From positions 1,550,001-1,614,000 of the forward strand of contig OZ017804.1 of the NCBI GenBank assembly GCA_963969395.1: a DNA stretch of 64,000 bases, in the 5' to 3' direction. The position numbers were made by a program, and so were the translations under genes. The DNA comes from Pseudoscleropodium purum (Eukaryota > Streptophyta > Bryopsida > Hypnales > Brachytheciaceae). Of this stretch, positions 11,406-23,625 are shown in pieces. Below the pieces are notes generated by a model. The model saw nothing but the letters and a program-made list of their open reading frames with translations, had not been told where the DNA came from and searched no databases. The first letter of the stretch is position 1, and the number at the start of each line of letters is the position of its first letter.

Positions 11406-12430
11406 GAGAAGTACTCACTAAACCTCTCAACTGCGTCGGTTCTTTATACATGTGGGTTTGATTTAAACTACAATATCATATGTACACTAAATCTGTACCC
11501 TTGCGTCGCTGCTGGACAAAATGTGCAGTTACCGCGGAGGCGCCGTGGTCACCTGATCCTATCTTACGACCTGTCTGTGCTCACGATCGTTACTCCGAAG
11601 TGACGCTTGGACCAGTGTGGCCGAAGTGGCAGTGCATGGCGTCGCTGCCTTGATGTACAAATTACTGAAGGTACACAGTGTCATTGCAACGTAGTGATCT
11701 CGACAATGCTGTGGGCAGTAAGAATGGGCAGTAAGCGATCGGAGGCAATTCCGAGAGGCATTTTTCTACTCTTTGAATTCCTGCAGTAATTTCTAAATCT
11801 CTAGTTGTCACGACCTGAAGGTAATTAATCATGATGAAACAAATGAGAGGAGTTTAACAACGTTGACTCATGTGCACCTGCTGCAGCGCATGGTGCCCAT
11901 GCAGCCCGGGGTGTCTGTGGGCGGACGGAGTTCCGGGTTTCATATGGAGTTCGGCGCAGTGCACTGTCACTGATCCCTGCAGTGCGCGTTGTGCTCGGAC
12001 TGTGAACCTGCTCCACCAAAGTCTGTTGCCTGTACAACGCACGGCCTTCGATGACTGACGGCGCTTGGACCGATCTTGGCAGCGAGCGTACTCCAATACT
12101 GTGCTCGTTTTGACGTTGCCGCCCTCCATGCCAGGCTGCACCTACTGCGTGGATAGCAGCAGGGCGTGAAACGCCGGTTGGCGTTGAATTCTGGACACTC
12201 TCTTGCGAACCAGCATGATATTCTTCAAATGGGGACCACGCACTACCTTGTAGTTGGCTATAGACCTGTAATTCAGGGGCCCATGTCTCTCCATGTGTAC
12301 TGGTCCTCTCTGAATATAAATCAGTCTCTGTACCCACGAAGTCCATGCTTCTCTGCCGAATATGTGAGACAATATTTTGCTAAGAAGTTCCTAATCACGC
12401 ACAGTTTGCAACCCTCAAAGTTTTAGACAT
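11406..12430 (-). other. GC-rich upstream part of pogo island with 173-aa ORF 11825-12346
   Basis: Directly upstream of the dead transposase, the composition stays GC-rich. An ATG at 12346 opens a 173-codon minus-strand ORF ending at 11825, rich in Ser, Thr, Arg and Ala, with no domain I recognise. It could be an accessory ORF or 5' exon of the element, or chance in GC-rich DNA. No TIR was found near 12430. Confidence 0.35.
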
Positions 12431-13060
12431 CGTTCTGAACCTGTTTGTTAAGTAAGGAACCTCTTTGTTAATCGCCGTCATTCAAAGACTGAAATAAAGA
12501 CTGAGGAGGCACCCATTATTGTTGCAGTTGTCCCCATATCTGCCTCCAACGTGAAGCTAATCAATGAAAGATTGCACAGTAAATTGTGCTACTTAGCCCC
12601 TAAACCGCCGTTTACAGAACCATAAATTAGCTCCCAAGTCACTTTATTAATTCTTGCAATAAAAACTCTGTAAACTTTATTCCATCCAACAACGCATCTA
12701 TTTCTAAAACAAACGGCACCTTTTTCAAGGATCACAGTAAGCTAAAACCGTCATTTTTTCCTACATGCCGCTCATGGGACTAAAAGTAACGGTGAACAGT
12801 ACAAATATAGGTCACGCCCATGGGACAGTCACGGTTATGGCTACATCTACCTTAATTGCCTTCAATTCTCATATTGAACCTGGTTTGATGAAGAACTCAG
12901 TCCCATTATTTTATTTTATTTTTTTACTTGAAATAGAAAATTTTATAGATTTTTTCACTAGATTTTTGCTGATGTTTCAAATTACAATTGTTTTTTTTCA
13001 ATTCCACTCTCTAACCTTGAACTAGTAGCCACATTTTTTCTGAAAATTGTGTGTCTACAA
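12431..13060. other. intergenic DNA
   Basis: Mixed then AT-rich sequence between the pogo island and a MITE-like repeat. No feature recognised. Confidence 0.4.
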
Positions 13061-13265
13061 TAGTGCAGCAAGTTAAATGTGAGGACCGTTTTGCCCCCAT
13101 ATTTTACCTTAGAAAAAATGAAAGAACTTTTTATTTGCCACATAGGATAATTTTTACAAAATTTGAGCTCATATTTGCAATCAAAGGTTCCAAATTATCT
13201 AAGGGATATGTAGAAAATAGTTTAATCATGTACAAAATAGGGGGTCGTTTTTTTACATTCACTGT
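13061..13265. repeat. diverged second copy of the 8.0-kb MITE interior
   Basis: Collinear with the interior of the MITE at 8020-8257. Shared marks in the same order include TTTTACC, TTTTTATTTG, CACATA.GATAA, CTCATATTTGCAAT, GATATG and ACAAAATAGGGGG. The TIRs are eroded. The overall match is clear by eye, although interrupted by small indels. Confidence 0.7.
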
Positions 13266-15055
13266 TGAATGAACCTTTGCATTTAGCTCATTGCATTTCA
13301 ATACACAGGACTATACTATACGGCAACGTTGTCCCTATTATTAGTGTACAGTATTCAACTTGCACAGGGAAAAATAGTGTCACATGCTCACATGCACTAC
13401 AATAATAAATGAGGAGGTTACATTGTCCATAGATCAACACAGGTTTTAAACACATCCCCTCTTTAAGAATGTGTGGCATATTATTGCTGTTGACGAGGTG
13501 GGTAGGCCAAAAGAGACGATTTTTGAACCTCCTACCAAGTTGTTAATCCTTACATGTTTGAGGCACCAAATTATGATGTTGATAAAACTTTGAAGTTGAG
13601 TAAAACCTTACCAAATTTTTTTTTGATGCTAAACTAGACTTTAATATTTTCTAAGAAATCACATTAGAAATCATTTACAAAAATTGTAGAGTAGATCTTG
13701 AGAAGCCACACATTAATTGGTGTTATATATGTTATGTCCTTTAATCCCATTTTTTTTATGACGACTATTTTAAATTTGTCATTTGAAAAAAAGATTGAAA
13801 GACTTCAAATTACTTTAATAGTTTTGGTACCCCAACATTTGGTCAAACACTATAATCTTACAATTCCTGAGTAATATTGTTGTGTTTTCTTATACAACAT
13901 AATTTTTAAGATGAAATTGAAATTGTACAATCATAGTTTTTTAAAATTGATATAAATGATCAAAATGTTAGTTTATTGTTCAATTTAGACAAAAAAATTT
14001 AATTTCTTAAAAAAAAAAAGTTAATTAGGTGAAAGCTACTTCATTATTAGGCATTAACTAATTGATGCCCACACCAACCAATTTGCACCAATTAGTTACC
14101 TAATCTTAATAACATTGCTAGACCTTAGAATTATATTGAACTAAAGTCTATGTATTAATCCTTGAAGAACCATTGAGCCAAAAATAGCATTTAGAATATT
14201 CTAAGAGAATAAAACATGATTAAAAAATTGTGTTTTTTCATCTATTTTTTTTAGAGTACTTCGAACATGTTTGCATCAGAGGTTAGGTGAAATTTAGCAA
14301 GTATGGTGGAAAATTTATCAACTACCAAAAAAATCGTAGTTCCATCTAATGCACAAGCTTGGAAGTAAGGTCTAAGTTGCCACATATAAACAAATAATCT
14401 TGCACAAAACAATAAATTGAAAGTGCAGGGCAAGCAAAAGAAAACCTACATTTGCACTCATCTTTTACTACACTTTCAATGTGTGCAAAAGATTTATGGA
14501 TGACAAGTTGTCAAGTTGGCCTTCATGCATGGCAAAGACAATCTCAACACTTGTTAAAAATCTAATTGTGAGCTTTAGCCATCAATATTCAAGTCCATAG
14601 GTAGGAGCATCCACATCATGTGGATTTGTTTATAAGAGCAATCCAAAAGCTACTTGAAGGACTAAAACTCCTATATAGCAAAAGGCCGAAGGCATGCTTA
14701 ATGTCTAAATACAAGAACTATTGTCCTTGGCAAGCTTGTTGAGCAACTACAAAATGTGGAATGTATACATCCCGTTTGGAGGCAAAGAACTTAAGGCTCT
14801 CCAAAAGTGGTAAGAGGCATGCTATGTCCAACACAACGTAATGCTCTCCAAATGGCCTATTTTTTATTTAGTATAGTTTGATCATGCCATATGTGAAAGG
14901 TTGCATCTCTTGGTATTTATGGTTTTGAGTTTTTTTTGCATGATTTGTGTATTTGAAAGTTTTGTTCTTCATTTTGTAGTTTCATAATCGTGTCTTATAA
15001 CTTTCACATATAATTCTTAATATATTTACAAAAAGTATATTAAAATTATAAAATC
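13266..15055. other. AT-rich intergenic DNA upstream of B12D gene
   Basis: Very AT-rich. A less AT-biased block at about 14240-14870 has no open frame in any strand that I can join into exons; it may be a transposon relic. The final 100 bases before 15056 should contain the promoter and 5' UTR of the B12D gene. Confidence 0.4.
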
Positions 15056-16198
15056 ATGGGGAAGCCATTGACTTGGGCACAACGGTGGATCATACCTGAA
15101 GTTGGTGAAAGCTCTTCAAATTACTAGTTTGATTACTAGTAAAAAAATATTATTAAACCCAATCACTAAAATAAATTTTTTATTAAAAGTCATTATTCAT
15201 ACCAAATTTTTTGTAAATAATTATGATTTCAATGCAATTTCTTGTAGAATTTGTTCTCCTCACATTTGTAAAAATGTAATTGCACTTTGCATTCCAAACA
15301 ATGTAGCGCTTTTCAAATCATGATGATATTAATTGAAATGCCTAAAGCAACAAATTTGAGAATTAGGCACAACGCATACTTTTATATCAAATGACAATGT
15401 TAAAATACATGGAATGCCTTTTATAAATCTATTTTTGCATATATTTGACTAATATAATTGATATTAATATGGAAATTCAATCACTTACCATGCATCTAGA
15501 GTATAAAACAAATAAATGTGTTATCTATTGTAAAATCACATGAATAATATACAACAGAGCAAGATTTTATAGATACAATATTAGTAATTTTTCATTACAG
15601 AATTAAGTAATTCAAATTTGCTTTTGAAATGGAAATAATTGAAAGAAGATTTTACTTATTCACCAATAAATTATTTTCATGATGGAATTATTTGGTAGAT
15701 GTATCCAATTGCAGTGGTCATTGGAACTGCTCTTGGTCTGTGTGGGAGTGCCATTTTAAGAAATGCAAGCATCAATCCTGATGTTAGGTGATTATTGTTG
15801 CACATTACAATAACATAATCATGTTGCAATATCTAATTGCAATTATTTCATCTTCCACATTAGTACAATTATCAGAAAAATTATAATTTTATTTTTCATA
15901 ATCCTCCAAATTTTCAAATTCATTATCATTTAAACTCATGGTATAATTTATAAACAAAAAAATATTTTTCTATGACAACATTGATGTTGAAGTCTGTAGA
16001 ACTTTTGAATAAAATAACTTCAATAAAGAGTTGCATAGCAGAATTAATAAAGATGATCGTGCAGCTGGATGGCTTGAAAATTATAAAGAGGGTAGAGCCT
16101 ATAAAGATAGTTCTCATAGAAGATTTTTTGCAAAACAGTCAAAGATGGTGACCACAAGACTCAATGAAACATTTGGAGGAGCAAAGTATGCATTATGA
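15056..16198 (+). CDS. B12D-like (NDUFA4/MLRQ-related) small mitochondrial membrane protein
   Basis: Three exons join in phase: 15056-15100, 15699-15787 and 16042-16198, giving 96 residues. Exon 1 reads MGKPLTWAQRWIIPE. Exon 2 gives a single membrane segment (YPIAVVIGTALGLCGSAIL, about residues 17-35) and NPDVR. Exon 3 has the family block DDRAAGWLENYKEG and then HRRFFAKQ, ending at TGA 16196-16198. This is the plant B12D layout: a short N-terminal tail with W..PE, one TM helix, then R..GWLENY. B12D proteins are about 90 residues long, related to the NDUFA4/MLRQ group of mitochondrial respiratory proteins. Introns are 598 and 254 nt; donors are GTTGGT and GTGATT, acceptors TAG and CAG. The frame is fully intact. 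The C-terminus is more divergent than the core. Confidence 0.85.
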
Positions 16199-19100
16199 CA
16201 TTTCATATTATATAGGTTGCATTTTAGTTAGGGATTGATTTGTTGTTTTTATCATTTTCTAAAGCAATTGCTCAAAAAGAATTAAAATTGTTTTTGAAAC
16301 AGTATTGTTGCCCAAGAGTTTTACAGTAAATTCATTGTTAAAAACTTATAATTTAGATTTGATATCAGTCTTTTATTTCCATTGCAAGTGTACTCAAGAA
16401 TTTTATTTTATTGATTCAGAAAGAGATGAACTTCCAAATTACAAATGGCCTCCATATATGGAATTGGAGTAATTTCGAAATAAATTTATACATCTAAATT
16501 CAATTATGGATTCAATGTTTAATAAATGACGTTGAAATGACAAAGAAATTGTTCCACGTCTAAATTTTGTGCAAACTAATTTGAGACAAAGTAGTTGTAA
16601 ATAATGAATTGTAGTTTAAATGAAGAATTTTATCTTGATTATTTTTGGATTGAAAATGATGAAATAGTTTTAAAATAGTATGTTTAAATATATATACAAT
16701 CCAAGAACTTGGATAATTTTTTTAAATTATTCCATTTTTTCTGACAAAAAATATTGCTCTAAGAATGATAATATCTAAAAGGATTGTGCTAATCATAATA
16801 ATGATACATATTTACTACAAATCATTTTATACTTTATTTCATTCTTATATCATTATTAATAGAAAAATTTTAAAGATTGAAATTAAAGAATGTTGTGAGT
16901 TAGACCAAAAATTTAAAAAAATTTAAAATTTGAACTTTACAATCTCAAAATTTTACAAAATGAAGGATCAAAACTTTGAATTTGATGTTTAAGAGGATAA
17001 TTTTAATATGATATGGTTAGTTCATACATCTATATAGTGTACTTTAGGGGGATTTTTCTTTTATGAAAAATTTGAGTAACTTAATCTAAAAAAACAAAGA
17101 GATTTCAAATATTGAACAATAATCTATTTTTGTTTATTTTTTATAACAGTTGATTTATATTTAGTGTTGATTAATATTGAAATTAAATATACTTGTATAT
17201 TACTACCTTAAAAAAATTTAGATGAAAATGACGTGATAAGAAAATACATCATTTTTCTATAGGACATTTCATTTATATTAATGGTTGTTGCTAAATATTT
17301 TTTAAATCTCTATGTACGAGTCATATTGATACATACAACTAGATTATACAAATGAATCCCTAAATCTTTATATATAATATTATAACACAAGCCAAGTCCA
17401 ATCCCTTAGTAGATGGCTAGCAAGAATAAAAAAATATTGCAGTTGTTACTTTTCTAATCTTCAATTATACCTAATCCAACCATACTATTCATTTTTGATA
17501 TATTAGTGATTTCAAGTTGACTAAATCAAGTAGAATAAATTTTGTTTTAAATGGATAAGTAAGAAAGAAGTTTCACTTCTAATTATTTTAAATTATAAAA
17601 TCTTTATCCTAGTTCAAAATTATTACAAATACTCCATACTATTTATTTGAATACATTTATGAAGTTTTTTATTTTGAAGATAAGACTATAATAAATTGAA
17701 AAATTCCAGCATTCCAAAAGATGATTTTTTTTCAATAATAAAGCTCACCACATCTATTTACTAGGTGTTTAATGTTTGTTGTATTGAAGTTAAAAACAAG
17801 CTTGTAAGAATCTTGTTGTTGTAGTGTTATGTGATGAATTTTTATTTAAAGGGATATCTTAACAAATTGATTGATACTTATTTTGATACAATAAATTAAT
17901 AATTTTATATTAAAAATGTTTTATAAGTATTTCTATTATGTAATATGAAATTCAAAACTATAATGCTATTTTTATTTAAAATTTTGAGCAATAGTACCCT
18001 AAATGTATTCCTAACACTTTTTTGTTTTTATTTCTTCTATAAAATATTAATTTTTTTATTGTCATTTAATTCTAACAATATAATTTTTGAAAAATGTTCA
18101 CTTTTGTAAGGTAAACCTTGCAACAATTCTACAATACAACATTTTAAAATTGAGTCAAGTTTAAACCAAATTCAATTAACAATATACAAATATTAGTAAA
18201 CATTTTGACAAAATATAAATCATATAGGACAGTGCAATCATTTGTCTTACTTGTATCACTTGCAAAATTAGAATCACTACAAAGGACTTTAGTTGTTAAA
18301 ATTAATACAATACAATAATAATTTAGTAAGCACTAACTTAAAATTGTATAACTTTAATAGTAAATTAGTGCCACATGCTAGCAAAATAAAGAAGCATAAC
18401 TTTATGTAATAAAATTTGATGGAATTTTTTTTTAAAGAATATTATATATAAAACACATTGTATTATTTGATTTTTTTGTACATGTTTTTTTCAAAAACCA
18501 ATTTCTTTGGGAACAATTCAATACTTTATCCACTTGCTTCCAAATAACTACACTAATTTAGCTACAATTTGTCACACTACCATGTACCATGTACCTTCTT
18601 AGTTTTAATCCCTCGACCTTGGAGTGCTCCAACGTCCAATTTTTGGACGATAAACAAACTGAAATTCAACTTCATTTTTCATTTTTGCTTGGATGAAAGT
18701 TATCTAATTTGTGAAGATACTTTATCAAGTTGTTGTCTTGTCTAATGGTTGGATTTGGTGTTATTAGAGTTTATATTTTTCTAAAATTACAAATGTGGAA
18801 GTACATCAAGCCAAAAATTGCATTGATTTTAGTTCAAAACTGAATTTGCAATAACGAGGTTATAAATTTAAGGAATACAAAAATTTCAAAAAATCACCAT
18901 ATCAAGAAAACCTCATTCCAAATTCATTTCAACAAGTTTTACTCAAAAAATAATAATATTTTGCTTGTAATTGAATTTAAAGGGAATTTTTGAAATTTTT
19001 CTTTCAAAATTTATAAAAAAAATTATTGGTGATAGCACTAGTGAATCTAACCATACAAATAGAATCTAAAATTCAAAATCAACATCTTTTATTCATATAA

Positions 19101-19912
19101 CAATTCCAAAATATTCTTTGAAATAGCAATTTTTAGTAATCGTCAATTTTGGAAAAAGATTAAGTCATTTAGGGGTTAAAAAATAAAATAAAAATCAAGA
19201 GTCCTTCGCCATGTACACATTCAGTTGCCAAATTGGCAAGTTTGGAGTTTTGCACTTCTTGGCATAGCATGATTGTTGCGTGGCATGTGCTTTGTCGGGC
19301 ATGTATGTCCGGTAAGGCACGTAGATAAGAAGTTCCGGTCTACAAGGGCTATGCCAAGAGTGTAGTGATTCCAGTAATAGCCTTTATTCTTAATTTTTCC
19401 ACTAATCCCCGATTCATGCAAGGTGCTTTAGTGCTTTGCCTATTTAGCATTGCACATGTTTGAATTGGGTAGAGTGCAACGCGCACTAGTCAAATATGTG
19501 TGAATGAGGTAGTCCTATAATTATTGTGGTGTAGGTCAAAGAAGAGGTGCCAAATAAGCTATGGACTATGGCAACTTGGCTTGTTGGATGCATGAATGCC
19601 AGTTTTAGAGTAGCTTCTTCATGGTAATCTTCAAGTTTTTATTTCGAAAACCTCTTTGTGGTGTTGCATATGTATTCATATAGTTCACAACAAAGCAACT
19701 TTTCGAATCCAAGCAAACTATTCTTCATTGTTACCTTAGTCTTGACACACGTGTTGACAAGCTATTGAGGTAATATGTGTACCCATTCTCACTACCCACT
19801 ACCCAACAATTTTTTCCTTGTTTGATTCTATATCTAAATGGAGGACAACAAAGATATTATCAAGTTTAGGGATAATATTGGTTGTTTCTAATGCCTTCTT
19901 ATCATGATGCAG
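16199..19912. other. AT-rich intergenic DNA
   Basis: Very AT-rich up to about 19200. The block 19200-19900 is less biased and lies just upstream of the E2 pseudogene. It may contain unrecognisable remains of its 5' exons, but I could not identify a lipoyl domain or E3-binding domain. Confidence 0.4.
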
Positions 19913-21242
19913 GTCAAGGGCAGATTTAAACAAAAACCTAGAAGCCTCTTAAGTAAAAGGCTAACCTATGAGGAAGGTTTCACTGAATGATTTTGTCATC
20001 AAGGTAACCATTGCACTTATGCAATAAAATAGTTATTAGGAAGGCCAAAGAAATTTCCTTATTTGTTTGGACTTGTAGGCCGCAGTATTGGCATTTAAGA
20101 AGGTACCCAAGGTGAATAGTTCTTGGACTGAAGAGTATATTTGGCAATAAGTTCTTCACTTAGCTTATAGTCCATTTGATAGCATTTATTTGTTTAACAA
20201 AGAACTTATTAGTGTTTAATCTTGCAATGTGAAATTAGGCTAATTCAGTGATTATCTTAAATTAATTAGTAAATTTCTCAACTTAACCAAACTTTGAAGG
20301 TGCGCAGACATAAATGTTTTCAACAGGTATCACAATGTGAATATTGGTATTGCAGTTCAAACTGAACACGGATTGATGGTCCCTATAGTGAAGGTATGAC
20401 TCATTTACCTCAAGGATTGACAGTTTTCAGAGGAAACCATCTCACATTAGAGGGGAGCATGACAACTACTTCATTTTCTCTAAACATGTCTTCTGTTCCA
20501 ATTCCTTACAGGATGCCAACAAAAAGAGTTTGGCAACCATTTTAGATGAAATCAAGGCGTTGGCCAGAAAGGTGAGGTTCAATACATTGAAACTTAATAA
20601 TTATGAGGTGTGAATCTCATTGATTTCCAAGAAATGTTTTTTCCCATATTTTCTTAAAAATAATTTAATTACTGTCAAGAAAATGAACTAGAGCCTATTT
20701 GGTTTTTTTGGCTACCTTGCCCAATTCTTTTGATCTAGCATTCTAAGGGCTTATTTAGTGCTTGTTGGACAAGAGGGTCCTAGACTCCTAGTTATGAGTT
20801 CAAGTTATATTTTGTCTCAAGAATGATTGACCTTATCCTCTAGCACATAAATTGTAAAATTGTTTCTCTACAAATATCACTTTCGGAAATCCAAGAATAT
20901 TTGCAATATCAATGTATTTTGAGACTAAAGACCTAGCCAAACAACCCATTGTACTCAAATGTGTTGATATTATTGCTTGGATGAATTTTCTTTTGCAAAA
21001 AAGAACATTTTCGGTTTCAAATTTGGGATCGTTTGGAATCAAAGAATTCTGTGCCATAAAGTAAGCAGTCCATAAATCACCCATTTAAGAGCTGGAACTG
21101 ATTTGGGGAGTTGAAACTTCTTGAAATATTTTTCAGTAAATTATCCTTGAAAGACAAGTGAAATTGGCATCTAGTCCAAATTGTTTCAAAATTTTTGGAG
21201 CTTTCTAGAATTAGTTATGAATATTTGAAGTTCTAATGCAGT

Positions 21243-21357
21243 GGGCTCTAAAATCGCCCACCTCTTGAAATGTAAACTATTTGTACATTGCTGATACAAT
21301 GAAAAAGCAATATGTACAAACAGTTTACATTTCAGAAGGTGGGCGATTTTAGAGCCC
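21243..21357. repeat. near-perfect 115-nt hairpin
   Basis: Left arm 21243-21292 and right arm 21306-21357 pair along their full length with a few mismatches and small bulges; the loop is 13 nt. The arms start GGGCTCTAAAATCGCCCACC. It lies inside the E2 pseudogene just before the NPPQA exon relic. It could be a small foldback element or a young MIRNA-like hairpin. Confidence 0.9.
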
Positions 21358-22032
21358 GAGCAATTGAAGGACTTCTTTCCTTTGTTAATCCACCTCAGGC
21401 ACGCATCTTTGCAGTTGGCACAAGTAAGCATTTCTACTCTATTGAATGATAGAATGCTTTCATTTTTATCTAGATGTACAAGAGAACTAAAAATAGGGAT
21501 CTTTACTTGGATTTTGTGCATAAGCTTGAAGCCAAGCATATGCAATGTATACTAATACACTCAAGTTTCCCTTTAAGGTATGTGCACACCTGGAGTTTGA
21601 TAACAGCAGTCATAAAACTGTAATACCTCTGACAAAGATGGAAAGCTGCAGGTTTTAAGGAAATTATTTTTTTATGTTGGTTTGGGATTGGTTCGACATA
21701 ATCAGGTTCATTTGAAGTTATAAGTCATTCATACCTGGGGCATAACATTCAGAAGTCATTACAAAGGCTACACGTTCTTCTCCAAATCCCTCATCCACAA
21801 AATTCATCTATATCATTTAGATTAAAATAAGCTTTAATACCAATGTCTTATCACCATCCGTCATAATAAATTGTTTAATGATTTAGTAGAGAGAATGCCT
21901 CATTGGCTAGTGTGGGATGGAGGGGTGGGGACGTCATTTTTATAGAGAAATCTATTTTTCATCATGAATTCCCAAAGGGTATGCGATAATGTGAAGATGA
22001 GAGCTTCGACTGCTCATTGTTAAAACACGGGA

Positions 22033-22400
22033 ATTGCATTTGAAGTAGAAATTCAAACTTCATTTAAGCATAGTAGAATACATTTTTTCAAAAAAATTTG
22101 AACTAAGAATAGTTGGGAGATCAAGTAAAAATTCAACTCCAAAAATTCATTTAATATTTTGAGCCTCTAATCAAAAGTTATGAACAAAATTTAGAGAGAA
22201 TGTTTGAAAATGTTCAAAAAAATGTCCCTTCCAACCCTTTTTTGAAATTTGTTCATAACTTTTGATTAGAGCCTCGAAATATCAAATAGATTTTTGAAGG
22301 TGAATTTTAACTTGATTTCCCAACTTTTCTTAGTTCAATTTAAAAAATATATATTCTACTATGCTTAAATGAGGTTTGAATTTCTACTTCAAATACAGTT
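22033..22400. repeat. long foldback, arms about 160 nt
   Basis: Left arm about 22033-22194 and right arm about 22244-22400 are inverted copies, similar along their length with scattered mismatches. Shared words include TTTGAAGTAGAAATTCAAAC, TTTAAGCATAGTAGAATA and CTCTAATCAAAAGTTATGAA. The loop is about 50 nt. There is no coding content. It behaves as a foldback-type MITE within the E2 pseudogene. Confidence 0.88.
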
Positions 22401-23407
22401 TCTACTTTTGACTTACCTATGAACAGTTGAGCTCCTATTAATTCCAATTTACACATCCCACATTGTTTATTTCACCTCCTACCACCCCATATGGATGTAA
22501 AGAGCTTGTCTCCATTTATCTGTAAACATATAACAAGTGTCTTCAGGTGTAAGGGAGGTAGTTTGTGAAATTCAGGATGGCAGTGCTATGTAATCGCCCG
22601 TAATTCCATGCATTATGAAAGACTGATGTCAGTGCTCAAGAATCTACGAAAATGAAAGATTCTAACTTACATAACCACAACCTGCAATGTCAGAAAGTTA
22701 AGAATAAGTCTCGTAAACACCGCTCTAATAACTCTTGCCAACTCTGCAGCCATGTAGATTCGGCAGTTATGAAAGAACAATGGTCTGAACGCCCACCAAA
22801 AAAATTACATACCATCACTGCAAAGAACGCTTGCTAAGCCCAGGTGTGCACATACCTTTAGTATTAGTAGGTATTAATGGAAAGTTGATTATGATGAATA
22901 CTCAAGCAATATGTTTATTTTGTTGTGAAATATGTAATGCTGTGGTACACAATGAGATCCTTTTCCTCGTGACGTTGGGCCAGTATGATTGGAATTGAAT
23001 ATAAACCTATTTCTTTTCTTTAATGAGCAGTCGAGAAGCAGATATTTTTTGGAGCAGGAGTATGAACTTGGCAATGTCATGACTGTCACACTGAACTTAG
23101 TTGTGATCACCGGCCATGTTACTGATGGTTGATCCCAATCCTTCTCCCTTTTCGTTTAAATGAAACTCCTTTGGAACGGATCTCTGCTCTTTGTCAATTA
23201 CATTTATTGTTCTCTAAGGTGAGCATTTCAAATCATGTGTTTGAAAACCTTTATTTATCTCCTAAGCTTTGTTTCATTGGTTCAATGACTTCATTCTCTC
23301 TCTGCCACAGGTGCGGTACTGGTGCAATGGTTGGGTGCATTCAAAGGCTACATTGAGGATCCTGTTATTCTTATGCTTTGAGATATGTACACTGTTCATT
23401 TTTTTCA

Positions 23408-23625
23408 GCACTATAAGAAACCTGTGTTTTAAGTGACAAGCTTTAATTTTTTTAAATGAGTTTTAGGAGATATTCAATGCAATGAATTCATGTTTTTATG
23501 TCAACAAAAACATTCAACAAACATCAATGTGGACATAGAAAATGAATTTATTGCAAAAGACATCACTTAAAATCCATTTAAATTATTTGGGGCTCGTCAC
23601 CTAAAACACCAGTTTCGTATAGCAC
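23408..23625. mobile_element. MITE with CACTA-like termini
   Basis: The left end reads GCACTATAAGAAACCTGTG and continues TTTTAAGTGACAAGC. The right end inverted reads GTGCTATACGAAACTGGTG and continues TTTTAGGTGACGAGC. The element is about 218 bp and has no ORF. CACTATAAGAAA resembles the CACTACAAGAAA ends of En/Spm elements. The 3-bp target duplication is not clear. It lies 27 bp downstream of the E2 stop codon, where the 3' UTR would be. Confidence 0.75.

Larger units (their letters stand above)
19913..23381 (+). pseudogene. dihydrolipoyl acetyltransferase (mitochondrial pyruvate dehydrogenase E2), unprocessed pseudogene
   Basis: Exon relics of the catalytic domain lie in order with introns kept. 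19913-20003: SRADLNKNLEAS then VSLNDFVIK, with two TAA in frame between. 20089-20146: AAVLAFKKVPKVNSSWTEEY, donor GT mutated. 20327-20393: YHNVNIGIAVQTEHGLMVPI. 20512-20571: DANKKSLATILDEIKALARK. About 21364-21423: FVNPPQARIFAVGT. About 23031-23127: YELGNVMTVTL, then an indel disrupting SCDHR. 23311-23381: VLVQWLGAFKGYIEDPVILM and TGA. The QTEHGLMVP wording matches plant mitochondrial PDC-E2. In the live enzyme this domain moves the acetyl group from lipoamide to CoA. The exon expected to hold GGTF..SNLG is missing; a hairpin lies at that point. The catalytic His region is frameshifted, so no enzyme can be made. Confidence 0.88.
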
